Shown here: piece by piece, positions 1 to 10,564 of the stretch
Layout of the letters: each line of letters opens with the position of its first letter
Position numbering within the stretch: the stretch's first letter is position 1
Assembly (NCBI RefSeq): GCF_025602895.1
Contig: NW_026516475.1
Coordinates: 1 to 34,736 of the forward strand
DNA: 34,736 bases
From: Polychytrium aggregatum
Lineage: Eukaryota > Chytridiomycota > Chytridiomycetes > Polychytriales
Reading direction: 5' to 3'
Position numbers and translations under genes: made by a program
The notes under the pieces: generated by a model
Told to the model about the DNA's origin: nothing
The model's database searches: none
Seen by the model: the letters and a program-made list of their open reading frames with translations, nothing else

Positions 1-225
1 TAGGCGCATCTGCAATCTGGGCAATATCGATGTGGGTCCGTGGGGGCACTCCTGAGTACCGGGAACACACATGCCACACAGATCTTGCGTTCCTCGAGGC
101 GTTTCAGTACAATCGAGTGACGGCACCTGTCCGTTGCCCAGGGACGCCCCTCCTCCCCGTTGCAGGGTAGGGCGTATGCGGGCCGTGGGCAGTGGAGGAA
201 GGCGGATACGTTTGGCAGCAAAAGT

Positions 226-1815
226 CTACATGAAGGAGGATGCTCGGCGGGAGGCTTCGTCCCAGTCCTGGGAAGCTTTCCGCAGCTGTTCGTCCTCGAG
301 TTTCAGTCGCAGAATGTGGCTCATGACGGCCTCGGCCTCCTCGTCGGCAAAGGAGGGAGTGACGCGCCGATGCTCCCAGTCGGTGCCTGAGGATCGGCTG
401 AGACGGCGAGACGACTCTGGCAGGTCTCCCGAGGCCGGCGTTGACTTGTCGTTCTCCTTGCCCTTTCGCACCAGCGGAAGGCCCTTCTCGCTGGCCAGGA
501 TCTCGACGTGGGCCAGCAGCTTTGTTCGGATGCCGTATCCTCGAGCGCGGTCGTCGATGCGGAGGTGCTCGACGTAAAAGTGCTCGATGGGGGTGTACTG
601 CTTGCTGAGCAGAACGACGCCTGCACAAAAATCAATGGCAGAGAGGGGCAGCTGGCTCAGGTGAGCGGCAGCGGCAGCCGGCGGGCTGGTGGCGCTGGCG
701 AGGATGTCCGAGCCCACGCTAAACGAGCGACGTGGCGAGCGAGGAGGACTTGCGAATGGGCTGAGGGCCGGAGTAGGCGGCAGTGCCGGTGTGCTGTTCC
801 AGAGGAAGGAAAGAGGATGAGAGAGAGGTGAGCTGGTGCAAACAGATCAAGGAGGGGGACGGAAATGCCAAGAGATGCTGGGAAACGCCAAGGAGCAAGC
901 AAAGGGTGGGGGACGCGGTATGCAAAAGGAGCATTGGGATGGGCAAGGCAGGCAATGTGGGTCTGGCGGTGTGGATGGGTGGCCACACACCGACACAGGG
1001 GATGGAGGAGAAAGAACGGCTGGATCCGCCATGTGTCGAAGAGCCAACGAGCACAGCCAGAGCTGCTGCTGGGGCTGGCCGGAACATCGATACACACGGA
1101 CCGGCCGACTCGGTGCACACGGACCGGCCGACTCGGCGCACATGGGACTGGAAACCCGCAGATGCACCGCGGAGAGGCAAAAAACCTATGCATACCTGAT
1201 GGAGAGGAAGCAGCCATAGAACAGAATGCCTTGGTGCTGCTGAGAGTTTGCGACAAGGTCGAGGAACTCTTCTGGCGACAGGAGGTTGCCGGGAAAGTAG
1301 TGGCGCAGAAGGTGGCGAGCAGCCAGGATGTCCGAGGTTGTCGAGAGCTCGCGAATGGAAACGGGGTTGTCCTGCTGGGAGGCCCGGCCGAGAGCCGAGG
1401 GCGAGCGGGACCGGACCGAGCTGTGATCGCCGCTGTCCCGACCGCGCGACAGGCGGTTTGGCGACGCCGAGCGGAACCAGGAAATGTCGTTGATGGCCGA
1501 GGTGGAGTAGGGCCGGTGCTGGTCTCCGGACGACTGGGGCAGCAGCCTGGGCTTGGGCTTGACGGCAGGTCGTGGAGGCAGCTCGGGCTTGGTCGATAAG
1601 GAGCGCATGGGCTTGGGCGGAGGGACCGAGACGGGCGGACCGGCCAGCGGAACAGGATCGGAAGCATTGTGGGTCTCGAGAAGGGCCAGCGACGACCTGG
1701 AGGCACGCGGGGGCTTTTTTGGAGGCAGCGAGGCGGGAACAGGAGCGGGCGGGCCGCGCTGTGGGGGCGACTGCGAGGAGGAGCCAGCACCGAAGACGGG
1801 GGTGAAGGTCGACAT
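226..1815 (-). CDS. Protein with GNAT-like acetyltransferase segment, two exons
   Basis: Two exons (1815-1196 and 793-226) join in phase across a GT-AG intron (1195-794), giving 395 aa. The first ~200 residues are Pro/Ser/Arg-rich and probably disordered, with several PPxP-like stretches. Then comes a compact segment starting DILAARHLL. The second exon holds a stretch ending RARGYGIRTKLLAHVE (about residues 286-301). This resembles the acetyl-CoA-binding motif A of GNAT enzymes (R/Q-x-x-G-x-G/A followed by a helix), preceded by a hydrophobic strand (CAGVVLLS). The fold is split by a Pro/Ser linker encoded at the exon junction, which is unusual, so the GNAT assignment is tentative. The C-terminus is charged and probably helical. 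The start is the first ATG of the open frame; a TATAAA on the minus strand lies about 125 bases upstream. Substrate unknown. Confidence 0.62.
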
Positions 1816-2624
1816 GGCCGATCGGATGGGGGAAGGGAGGGAGGGCGGAGAGCGACGAAAAAGGGCGAAGAGGGACGGCGAAGAGGGACAGCCAAGAGGG
1901 ACGGCGAAGCGACGAAGGGACTCGGCAGGGTGCAGAGGGTTTATAAATAGAAAGGACGGGCTGAGAGGGACGGCGGTCCAAAGCACAAGTAAGCGACAAG
2001 CCAAGGACAAGCCAAGGGACAAGTAAGCGACAAGCCAAGGGCCAGGAGATAAATCCAAGGGCAACTCGGAGAGCAAAAGCCAAAGGACAAGTCGAACGAC
2101 AAGTCAAAGGACAAGTATCCAAAGGACAAATCCAAAGAGCAAATCCAAGCGAATCCAAGCGAGTCCAAGCGAGTCCAAGTCGCAAATCCAAACGGCAAAT
2201 CCAAAGCCAATCCAAAGCCAATTCAAACGAAACCCCAAGGCCGAGCCGAGGGCGGCAGAGGGCGGCTCTCGGCGCGCTCTCGCCCGCCCTGTGCTTCTCG
2301 GCCACAAGTGCGACATGTGTGCAACCACATCCCTTTTCGGGGGCCGTGCCAGGCCGCGGCTCTGTTGGCGTTACCGCCACTGTGGCTGTCTGGTGCCAAG
2401 GGGGGAAAGGGCCAGGCAGGCGCGAGAAGATTGTGCTGGGGCCTTGTCGTTGATGAAGGCCGCACACCGCCCCGAGAACCCCGAGCGAGAGCGACCGACA
2501 GCAACAGCGAGAGGCCTGTCGCACAAGGCCGATACCGAGCTCGCAGCAAGAACCGGTCCTCTGTCCTGATCTTGCCGGCCCAAGCGATCAACGGGCATCC
2601 TGCACGCCGTCGGTTCGTCGCATC
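1816..2624. promoter_or_regulatory. Shared divergent promoter, GNAT-like gene / COQ3
   Basis: This gap separates the two divergent start codons. Near its left end a TATAAATA (1942-1949) reads on the plus strand and contains TATAAA on the minus strand, well placed for the minus-strand gene. The centre holds a degenerate purine-rich array (listed separately). The right part (2230-2624) is GC-rich with no motif I can defend. I see no gene here. Confidence 0.5.
1978..2232. repeat. Degenerate AC/AG-rich short repeat array, T-poor on plus strand
   Basis: About 250 bases built from variants of ACAAGCCAAGG, CAAATCCAAAG and GAGTCCAAGC. The plus strand has almost no T, so one strand is strongly purine-rich. 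Units are 10-12 bases and imperfect, which suggests an old, decayed minisatellite. It sits between two divergent genes. Confidence 0.7.
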
Positions 2625-4209
2625 ATGTACCGCAACTTTGGAGCCCTGTCGCGGCGAGCCCGCATCCCCTCCTCGGCGCTGGGAGCGCTTCTGCGCCAGC
2701 GCCCGGCTGGCATGGGTGCCCGCTATTCCACTGCCCCTGCCAGCACCACCACAGACACCTCGGGCACCGCAACCAACACCGTCAACCAAGACGAGATTCG
2801 CAAGTTTGTCCAAGCGTCGGAGGAGTGGTGGCAGCCGCATGGCCAGTTCGAAATGCTGCACAAGATGAACCCGACCCGCATGAAGTACATCCGCGAACAG
2901 GTCCACAAGATCGCCGCCGAGTCGCCCGAGGCGATCCATTTGGCCAGCCACGATCTCGCCCGGCCATTCGCCGGCCTGCGCATCTTGGATATCGGATGCG
3001 GAGGCGGCCTTCTCTCCGAGGTGCGTGGCCATGCGCGAGGCCGAAGTCTGAGAATCAACGCACTGCGGTCGATCGGGCGCCGGTATCGAGTTTCGCAAGC
3101 GTAAAGTGGAGTTGACTGATGCGAGCACGGTTTCTGAGCCCTTGCTTCGTTTTACCTGGCCCTTGCTATTGGATACTTGGCCCTGGCTATTGGATTCTTG
3201 GGTCTGGCTATCGGATTCTTGGGTCTGGCCCCCTCATCCGCAATCGTGTGCATGGAATTCCCATTTCATGCTGCAATGGCGTCTCGGCCGATCGCCGCTG
3301 CTGAACCCGCGACTCGACGATTCCGCTGGCACCGCTGGCACCGCTGGCACCGCAGGCTCTGGCCCGGCTCGGAGGTGTCGTCGTGGGTGCCGATGCTGGG
3401 TATGAGAACATTCAGATCGCCAAGCTGCATTCGCAGAAGGATCCCTGGATCGCCTCGCAGCCTGTGGGCGAGCCCGGCAGCATCGACTTTCGACACACGA
3501 CAGCAGGTCTGTACTGCATCCAGCGAGCATATCGTCTGCTCGATCGCCTTTCGAGCAGTCAACATAACAGACCCGGGGCTGGCCATTCCTGCCAGTGCCA
3601 ACCACCCCATTCCCCAGTCGCAGCCCCCAGGACCTGTCTGACCGTTATTTGGCTTCGTCTCCAACGAACAGAGAAGCTGGCTGAGCAGGGAGAGCAGTTC
3701 GATATGGTCTGCGGCCTGGAGATCATCGAGCATGTCGAAAACCCTTCAGCATTCGTCAAGCTGTGTTCGCAACTGACCAAGGTCCGTGGTTTGCAGCCTT
3801 GTCCTGGGGGCGGAGAGATGCAATCGAGGATGCTTGGGCGTCTCGGGATCCGGATTCGATTCGATCCCCATGGCTGCTGCTCCAATTGCTCGCTGGTCTG
3901 ACCCATCGCCCGAACCCACAGCCCCACGGCCTGCTGTTCTTTTCCACCATCAACCGGACGCCGACGTCGTATCTCTTCACCATCTTGCTGGCCGAGCATC
4001 TCCTGCGGTGGGTCCCGCCGGGCACCCACCATCACCACAAGTACATCACCCCGACCGAGATCAGCGATGCCCTTGTTCAGAGCGGCTGTGTGGTCAAGGA
4101 CATGACTGGCATCAGCTACGACATTGTGTCGGGCAAATGGAACCTCCTCGACAACAGCTTTGGCGACCTCGAGATGAACTACATCGTTGCGGCGCAGAAG
4201 CAGGGGTGA
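2625..4209 (+). CDS. COQ3: Ubiquinone biosynthesis O-methyltransferase, mitochondrial
   Basis: Four exons (2625-3020, 3356-3506, 3672-3781, 3922-4209) give 314 aa; all joins are GT-AG and in phase. Coq3 is the SAM-dependent methyltransferase that performs both O-methylation steps of coenzyme Q synthesis on the matrix face of the inner mitochondrial membrane. The Arg/Ser/Ala-rich N-terminus (about residues 1-35) fits a mitochondrial presequence. SAM motif I is DIGCGGG (about 122-128) and continues across intron 1 into ALARLGG and VVVGADAG. The post-I acidic motif (FDMVCGLEIIEHV) and the TINRTPTSY and LRWVPPGTH blocks are characteristic of UbiG/Coq3. Length matches fungal orthologues. Intron 1 carries two tandem arrays. 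No break is seen. Confidence 0.95.
3156..3230 (+). repeat. ~21-24 base tandem repeat in COQ3 intron 1
   Basis: Three imperfect copies of a unit containing CTGGCTATTGGATTCTTGG occur back to back inside the intron. Confidence 0.75.
3322..3355 (+). repeat. 9-base array forming the COQ3 intron 1 acceptor
   Basis: CCGCTGGCA is repeated three times, and the final partial unit CCGCAG supplies the 3' splice site. The acceptor is therefore the edge of the array rather than a pyrimidine tract. Confidence 0.7.
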
Positions 4210-4851
4210 AAAGCCAGACGCAGTGCATCACCGGGGTGCACCAATATAAAGGGGCCATACCGTGTGCCCTGCAGATGTATCCGTGGCATATCGATTGGGG
4301 CTTTTGGGCCGGGGTGGTGTCTGTCCGAGAGGCAGGTGTCGCTGGGCCGAGTGTCCGAGCTTTGGTCGTCGTGTCGATCCAGCGAAAGAGCCCTGCCACT
4401 TCATGGACGGCGATGAAGCACATATCGTTTGGTGACCACGGCCATCGAGACACCTGGCTCACTCGGCACACCGTTGGTTGATACTGTCGGTCGATACCGT
4501 CGGCGGCCCGCTCTGTGCTGGTTGTCGTCCTGCTGGGGTCCGGGCGGTCGGCGGCATCGGGGGGCGGCACCCTCGGTCTTGGGTCCTGGTCGGCCTGGTC
4601 TTCCGGGCACTCTTGCTCGATCTCTGCTCTGCTTCGCCCCCTTCCTCCCTGCACATCCTCCTTCGTCGCCGCGGCGCCTGTCGTCTATTCTGCTGCTGTC
4701 CTCTCCGTTCTTGTCTCTCATCCCCGTCCATCCACCCACCCACCCATCCATCCAGCCATCAGCGCCGGGGTGCCATCGTCTCCGCTTCTGGCTTCTCCAC
4801 AACCCTCGCCTGTCCGTCTCTCCCTTTCCCTTCCACTGCGGTCTGCCCACC
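4210..4851 (+). other. COQ3-ATG18 intergenic region
   Basis: It holds the COQ3 3' flank and the ATG18 promoter. A pyrimidine-rich stretch with a (CCAT/CCAC)n run (about 4726-4760) precedes the ATG18 start. I see no gene, TATA box or structured RNA. Confidence 0.5.
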
Positions 4852-6401
4852 ATGAACACCGGCGGCAAGGCACACAACGACATCCTGTTCATCAACTTCA
4901 ACCAGGACTTTTCGTACAGTATCGCTTGGATCGCTCATTTATGAGGCCGCACAATGCTCGTCCATATCCGAGTCTGTGGCCTCATTACCCTCTCGCTCAG
5001 TTGCCTTGGTTGCATGGTGCTCTTCGCCCCCCTTCTCCCACCAGGCCCGACCCTGCCCTCGCTGGTTCGCATTTTGCTCCGGCCTCTGCTCACCCGGGCT
5101 TCATCATTGTGTCCTCGCTACTCCCTCGGTCCCGCGATATAGCTGCATTTCGGTCGGCACCCGGCATGGCCACAAGATCTACAACTGCGACCCCTTTGGA
5201 AAGGTGTATGGAAAATGTAATCTATCTCCCACCACCACACCACCACCGCCACGACTGCTGCTACTGCTGCTCATGTCGCTGCTTGCGCTGATACGAGCTG
5301 CTTTTGGGTCCTTGACCCTGCATCGACAATGTGCCACTGAAACCAATCCCCCTGCCGCCGAGAGACAGCGACAGATGGAGATGGAGGAGCCAAGAGGGAA
5401 GCGCCGTCCGTTTGCCTCATTTGATCCACTTACCCGCTCTTGTCTGTTCGAACAAACCAAATCCAATTGCGTCGGGGCGGGCAATCCTCTCCCGCAGCCG
5501 ACGGCGGCATCGGAATCATCGAGATGATGTTCTGCACGAGTCTGGTGGCCCTGGTCGGTGCAGGCGAACAACCCGCATTCTCGCCCCGGAGGCTGCAGAT
5601 TACCAACACAAAGGTGAGGCGCCGTGGCTCCATCGCATTGTCGAATGGATAGTTCTTCCTGGCGGACGTCCTCGGTGCGGATTCGATGGATGTCAAAGCC
5701 GGTGGGAACATGGACGTCGATCCTTGTGTGGCTCAGGCAGCCATTGAAAGCGGCCGTTGCAAGCGGCCATTCGGCAATCAGGATGCGGTTTACGGCGCTG
5801 GAATGGTGTGCCCTCGATATGCTGACGCTGGTGTGCCTCTGCTTCTACTGATTTGTTCTTCAGCGAGAGTCGACGATCTGCGAGCTGACCTACGTCAGCG
5901 CGATTGTCGCTGTCAAGCTCAACCGCAAGCGGCTGGTCGTCCGGCTCGAGGAGCACATCTACATATACGATATCAGCAACATGAAGCTACTGCATTCGAT
6001 CGACACCAGTCCGAGCCCAAACCGTACGTCGTTGGAGTGCATGGATGTGCCGAATGGCCAGGGACGGTGACGTTGTGGAGTATATCGTACTAACGCTCAA
6101 CCGATGGGAGGGGTTTTCCTCCACCCCCCGGTTACGATCCCTCTTATGCAGCTCTCTGCGCCCTATCTCCATCCTCGGAAAACTGCTTCATGGCGTACCC
6201 AACCAACACTTCTGGATCCACCGGCGAGCTGCTGATCTTCGACACCATCACCCTCCAAGCTGTGAACATTATTCAGGCGCACAAGAGCCCGATCGGGTGC
6301 ATTGCCTTCAGCTTTGACGGGACCATGGTGGCGACTTCGAGCGATAAGGCAAGGATCGCGTTGATGAGAGTTGATTGCAGGCGTAGCGTCTGTTATGATT
6401 G

Positions 6402-6475
<74 letters not shown>

Positions 6476-7545
6476 GTGATTGTGATGATGATAGCGCCAA
6501 TCGGCGGATCGAGCGGGTCGGCTTGGATTCTCCGTCGCAATTCCACAACGGACTCACCGCGATCCATCTCCCGCACAACCCATGTCGCTGTGGGAATCGA
6601 TCACTCGGATCACACGACTGTAACTCAACAGGGCACCGTCATCCGAGTCTATTCCGTCCCGGATGGCCAGAAGCTATTCCAGTTCCGCCGCGGCACTTAC
6701 CCGGCTCGCATCTACTCGATCACCTTCAACCTTCCTGGAACGCTCCTCTCTGTCTCGAGCGATACCGACACCGTGCACATCTTCAAGCTCGAGAAGGACG
6801 GCTCTGGAAATGGCGCTGGAAGCGGTAGCGGTGCAGAAGGCGAGCCGTTGGCTACGGCTCCCACGCCCAAGAAAAGTGACCGGTCCCTCGAGCGCAAGTC
6901 CAGCGGCAGCGACAAAAAGTTCAGCGTCTATGATTCATTGTAAGTGCTGGGGACTGCGTGAGCAGCGTGGGTGGGTGGCGGCCTGGACGATGTTGGCGTT
7001 GAGGATGCTGTCATCTAGTATCAACTGCGTGTATATGCACACCTGATTCAGCTTGGGCTCTGTGGGCACAATCGTTGCCCCCAGCAGTGACATTCTGCTC
7101 CGTCGCCCGCCTCACCTGTCTCAATTCGGCACGCTTGCCTGTCGGGGCTTGCCGTGCCCTCGCGCGATGGATGATTAACAGTCTTCGATGCTTTCCTTTT
7201 GCCATTTTGGCTCACAGGAGATCGCCGCTGGCCAACGCCACCGCTGTCGCCAGCGCCGCCGTAGGCTCCTATCTCCCCGACGTCATCACCGAAATGTGGG
7301 AGCCGACGCGCGACTTTGCCTTTTGCAAGATACCCACCCATCCGGGCTCCAGCGGCAGCGGCAGCAGTCAGAAGGGCACCCCGAACCTGTGTGCAATCAG
7401 CAGCGGAATCCCACACGTCATGGTCGTGACAGCGGCCGGCTACTTTTACCAGTTCAGTCTCGACCAGGAACGCGGCGGCGAATGCCAGCTGCTCAAGCAG
7501 TACAGCCTGTTGGATCCCGAAGAAAGCGCCGGTGCTACTCGATGA
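4852..7545 (+). CDS. ATG18: PROPPIN beta-propeller autophagy protein Atg18 (WIPI)
   Basis: Seven exons (4852-4913, 5143-5216, 5498-5613, 5864-6023, 6152-6348, 6632-6939, 7218-7545) give 414 aa with every phase consistent. Atg18 binds PI3P and PI(3,5)P2 on phagophore, endosome and vacuole membranes and works with Atg2 in autophagy. Diagnostic blocks are [62 protein letters not shown] and [12 protein letters not shown]. The lipid-binding FRRG lies at about residues 221-224, within [13 protein letters not shown]. The loop after blade 6 is Gly/Ser/Lys-rich (about 240-310), as in the family. Intron 5 (6349-6631) begins with GC in the context AAG|GCAAGG, a good GC-AG donor, and contains a long GAT array. 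The start ATG is the family-typical one. Confidence 0.96.
6403..6474 (+). repeat. (GAT)n microsatellite in ATG18 intron 5
   Basis: About 24 uninterrupted GAT units lie just downstream of the GC donor, inside the intron. The poly-Asp and poly-Met frames it opens are artefacts. Confidence 0.95.
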
Positions 7546-7933
7546 AGGCACCCATCCCCTGTTCTCCATTCGGGGGCGTTGGGACTGTCTCAAGCGCCTG
7601 TCCTTCTCTTTCTTTCTCTCTCTCTCTTCTTTATCGCTCTCTGGGCACATTGTCGCAGTTTCACGGTGGTTGCGCCGGTGTTTAGCGGACAAGTCCCCTA
7701 CCTTTGAGGGGTCCCCCTTGGATCCTTGGGCCATGTATTTTCTTTGGAGCAACAACAACACCAACAACAGCAGCAGCAGCAACAGCGCCAAAAACAAAAG
7801 TACTGTCGCCAGTTTCGCTACGCCTTGGGGCACAGCACCGGGCGATAGCGGTATCTTGCAATCCACTCTCCAACCTAGCTTCCGATCTTGGTCTGCCATC
7901 TCTGCATTCCGGTCCCTTTATTGGTTATGCACC

Positions 7934-8145
7934 CACAATTGCAACAAATCGCCTTATTTGCTTTGTTTTTATGTAGTTGACTGGATAAGGGTAAGGGTGA
8001 TGGGAATGCACGCACATCCATCATCATCCACCCTACGGAGACAGGGGAGGGGAGTGTGCTCTGGTCTCTGCCACCTGGGGGGTTCTTGGGGAACGCTTGA
8101 GCAGCTCCTCGTCCATCAACAGAGGCTCACGATCCACTGCAGAAT
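7934..8145 (+). repeat. Inverted repeat copy A (~212 bases)
   Basis: This copy matches the reverse complement of 10225-10435 nearly base for base. Differences are a handful of substitutions plus length changes in G runs. Weaker similarity, including GGTGTGGAA, continues to about 8180 after a gap. It lies downstream of ATG18 in the same orientation as that gene. No terminal inverted repeats or transposase are seen. Identity as a mobile element is possible but unproven. Confidence 0.9.
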
Positions 8146-8581
8146 GCGCAATGGCGGTGTGGAAACGATAGGATGAGTCTCGCTCGGGATGTGGCGGAAT
8201 CCAGCGCCTCATCTGCTCCCTCGATCTCGCGCCCGTCTCGCATCCGTCTCGCACCCGTCTCGCTTCTCGCCAGCAATCCACAAAGTGCTCTGCAAAGTAC
8301 TGCGTGAATGCTCCCGAACAACTTTCGCCCTTGCCGTGCAGCCAATCCGCTGAGCACGCGCCGCTGCACAAGGCCGCCATTCGACTTGCTGGCCCCCCAC
8401 ACAGACTGTGCCTCGGGTGCACGCGCCCTGGTTCGAATGCGCCTGCTTGTTGGCCCTTTTTTTGCCGCTTCTTGCCGTCTCGATCCCCTCCAGCAAGCCC
8501 AAATCGTCCTTCTGCGACTCTTGCCCTCCTCTGCCATCATCTTCGTCTCGCCAGCCGCTATCTGCTCTGCAGCTATCCGCT

Positions 8582-8630
8582 CACCCACCACCACCACCAC
8601 CACCACCATCACCACCACCACCACCACCAC
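8582..8630 (+). repeat. (CCA)n tract immediately before VTC1 start codon
   Basis: About 16 CCA/CCAT triplets end eight bases before the ATG, so the tract is likely in the 5' UTR or core promoter. Confidence 0.85.
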
Positions 8631-8637
8631 TCTCCCA

Positions 8638-9537
8638 ATGCCCGAACAAATCGCCCAGTCGTCCTGGTGGAACCCTTTCCGCCGCAGCGGATACTCTCGC
8701 ATCGGCGAGGAGCCACGAACCTCCGTCACCGCTCCTTCCGTTCTCAACCCCAAGGTCTTCCTGGCCAACGAGCGCACTTTTGTTGCCTGGCTGCATTGTA
8801 CGTGGCTGCATCTTCATCGAGCTGTCGAGTGACCTGTGAATCAACCGGGATGGTCGACCGCATCCTCTTCCTCATCTCATCAAAGCCGCCACTGTCTGCT
8901 TGATGGCGCCGCACTCCATCGATGAGCTGGAGGATCTTGCAGCCACTCCGCTGCCTGCACCACTCGCTATCCACCAACGCCCTCGATGCTCACCCATACT
9001 TTCCTCTTCGTCGTTTCCCGTCGACCTCTACGTTCGTGTCGTTGCCATCTGGCCCGACACCAAACCTCCAGTCGCCCTCGTCATCGGCGCGGTCGCCATC
9101 TCGATGCTCCAGTTCAGCGACGCCGAGGGCGGCTCTCCCACAAAGTTCATGGGCCTGGGCTTCACCGTTCTGTCGGTCATCATCATCGGATATTCGCTGT
9201 GGATGTATCTGCAACGCCTGAATCGGCTCCAGAGAAAAGGTATCCGCGCTTCTCTCGGCGATTCCCCCACCCTAGCTCTCTATACCACAACCATCACTTC
9301 CCTCTTCAGCTTCTGTAGGAGTCTGTATCCCTGCTTTGGGTGGGCTTTCGAACGCCAATCTCCTCTCCGCCGAGCCCACCGACCAACGCCCTTCAGTACG
9401 CTAAGCCCCATCTGCCTTTGCCTTTCGCAGATTTTGGTACCTACGATGATCTGTTCGGAACGGGCGCCATGGTCCTGATCGTCTTTGCCATCATTGCATG
9501 CAACATCGGCATCCGGATCATCCAGATCGAAGTCTAA
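8638..9537 (+). CDS. VTC1: Vacuolar transporter chaperone subunit 1 (DUF202 membrane protein)
   Basis: Three exons (8638-8797, 9072-9239, 9431-9537) give 144 aa, with joins in phase and GT-AG introns. Vtc1 is the small membrane subunit of the VTC complex, which makes polyphosphate from ATP and moves it into the vacuole. The conserved block PKVFLANERTFVAWL (about residues 38-52) precedes three hydrophobic helices: HFALVIGAVAISML, then FMGLGFTVLSVIIIGYSLWMYL, then the C-terminal GAMVLIVFAIIACNIGIRI. The loop FGTYDDLFG before helix 3 is also family-typical. The first junction was chosen because joining CAT T to TC GCC restores the helix; the neighbouring frames do not. The gene is flanked on both sides by one inverted repeat. 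Confidence 0.92.
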
Positions 9538-10564
9538 GAGTCCCGGATCATCGGTCCTCTGTGAATCGTAGCCATTGCTCCCTCCGCTGTTCCTCCTCCC
9601 CCCCGCTCCAGAATCGGATCGAGCCTCACGGATGCCGCACGACTCTAGCGGACGGATCATGGCGATAGCGAGCACTACAACGTTTCCTTCCATTAACGAT
9701 CGGCCACCAGCATACAATCCCATCGACGGAGTGTTTTTATCGACACTCTTCACGATGGCACATCCTCCAAGCCCTTTGTCAGCTCCATTCGATTCGTTTT
9801 CATCTCTCAACTCCCCCCCCTTCTCCTTCGGTTGTTTCCCTTACATCCCAAAGCTTTTGCTCGTGCATGCCTTGTCATCTTGTGTGTACACTATGGATCG
9901 TGTCTGCTCTCTGAGTTGCCCCCCCCCTCCAACTCCCTGTCGACTCCCTTTCGCTCCTCCGCTCCGTTGATTTAATTCTTTATTCATATTCTTCTCCTTT
10001 ATACTTCACTCACCCATCAACGCTGGCCACGATCGCCTTTTCTTGGTTCCAGTCCGTGCATAAAGCGAACGAGTCATGTTGCTTCTTTTTTTTTCATGGC
10101 TGGTGGCAACTGTTTGTTCCTGGAGCCCAAATACACCATCGCTTCACATCCGATCGCACCGAGTCACTTCCACACCGTCGTTGCTCTCATTGTCGAGTCC
10201 GTTGTGGTTGGAGTTATCCGCACGTTCTGCAGTGGATCGTGGGCCTCTGTTGATGGACGAGGAGCTGCTCAAGTGCTCCCCAAGAACCCCCAGGTGGCAG
10301 AGACCAGAAGCACACTCCCCCCCCCTGTCTCCGTAGGGTGGATGATGATGGATGTGCGTGCATTCCCATCACCCTTACCCTTATCCAGTCAACTACATAA
10401 AAACAAAGCAAATAAGGCGATTTGTTGCAATTGTGTATATTAACAAGTATGTACGCAGTCAAGCAGCATATATGCAAAGCCGCCGTGGATGGCGGCAAGG
10501 TCTGCGCAACCCTCAAGCGACCTCAAAGCGACTCTGATGACGCGACAGATCATTGCAGGTTCCC
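9538..10564. other. VTC1 / arrestin-like convergent intergenic region
   Basis: Two genes converge here. It contains pyrimidine-rich 3' flank sequence (about 9590-10020) and inverted repeat copy B. I see no coding gene. Confidence 0.5.
10225..10435 (-). repeat. Inverted repeat copy B (~211 bases)
   Basis: This is the reverse-complement partner of 7934-8145. It lies just downstream of the arrestin-like gene and in that gene's orientation, as copy A does relative to ATG18. Homology may extend to about 10150 after a ~40-base segment missing from copy A. Confidence 0.9.

Larger units (their letters stand above)
7546..8637 (+). other. ATG18-VTC1 intergenic region
   Basis: It holds a T/C-rich run (about 7598-7645), an AAC/AGC-rich run (about 7750-7790), inverted repeat copy A (listed separately) and a (CCA)n tract directly before the VTC1 start. 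Open frames here are not supported as genes. Confidence 0.5.

Noticed and set aside
6371..6580. Poly-Asp, poly-Met and poly-Ser open frames
   Set aside because: They are produced by the GAT microsatellite inside an ATG18 intron.
8410..8462. GGTTCGAATGC followed by a T run, resembling a tRNA B box plus Pol III terminator
   Set aside because: The flanking five-base T-arm stems do not pair and no acceptor stem or A box is found at tRNA distance.
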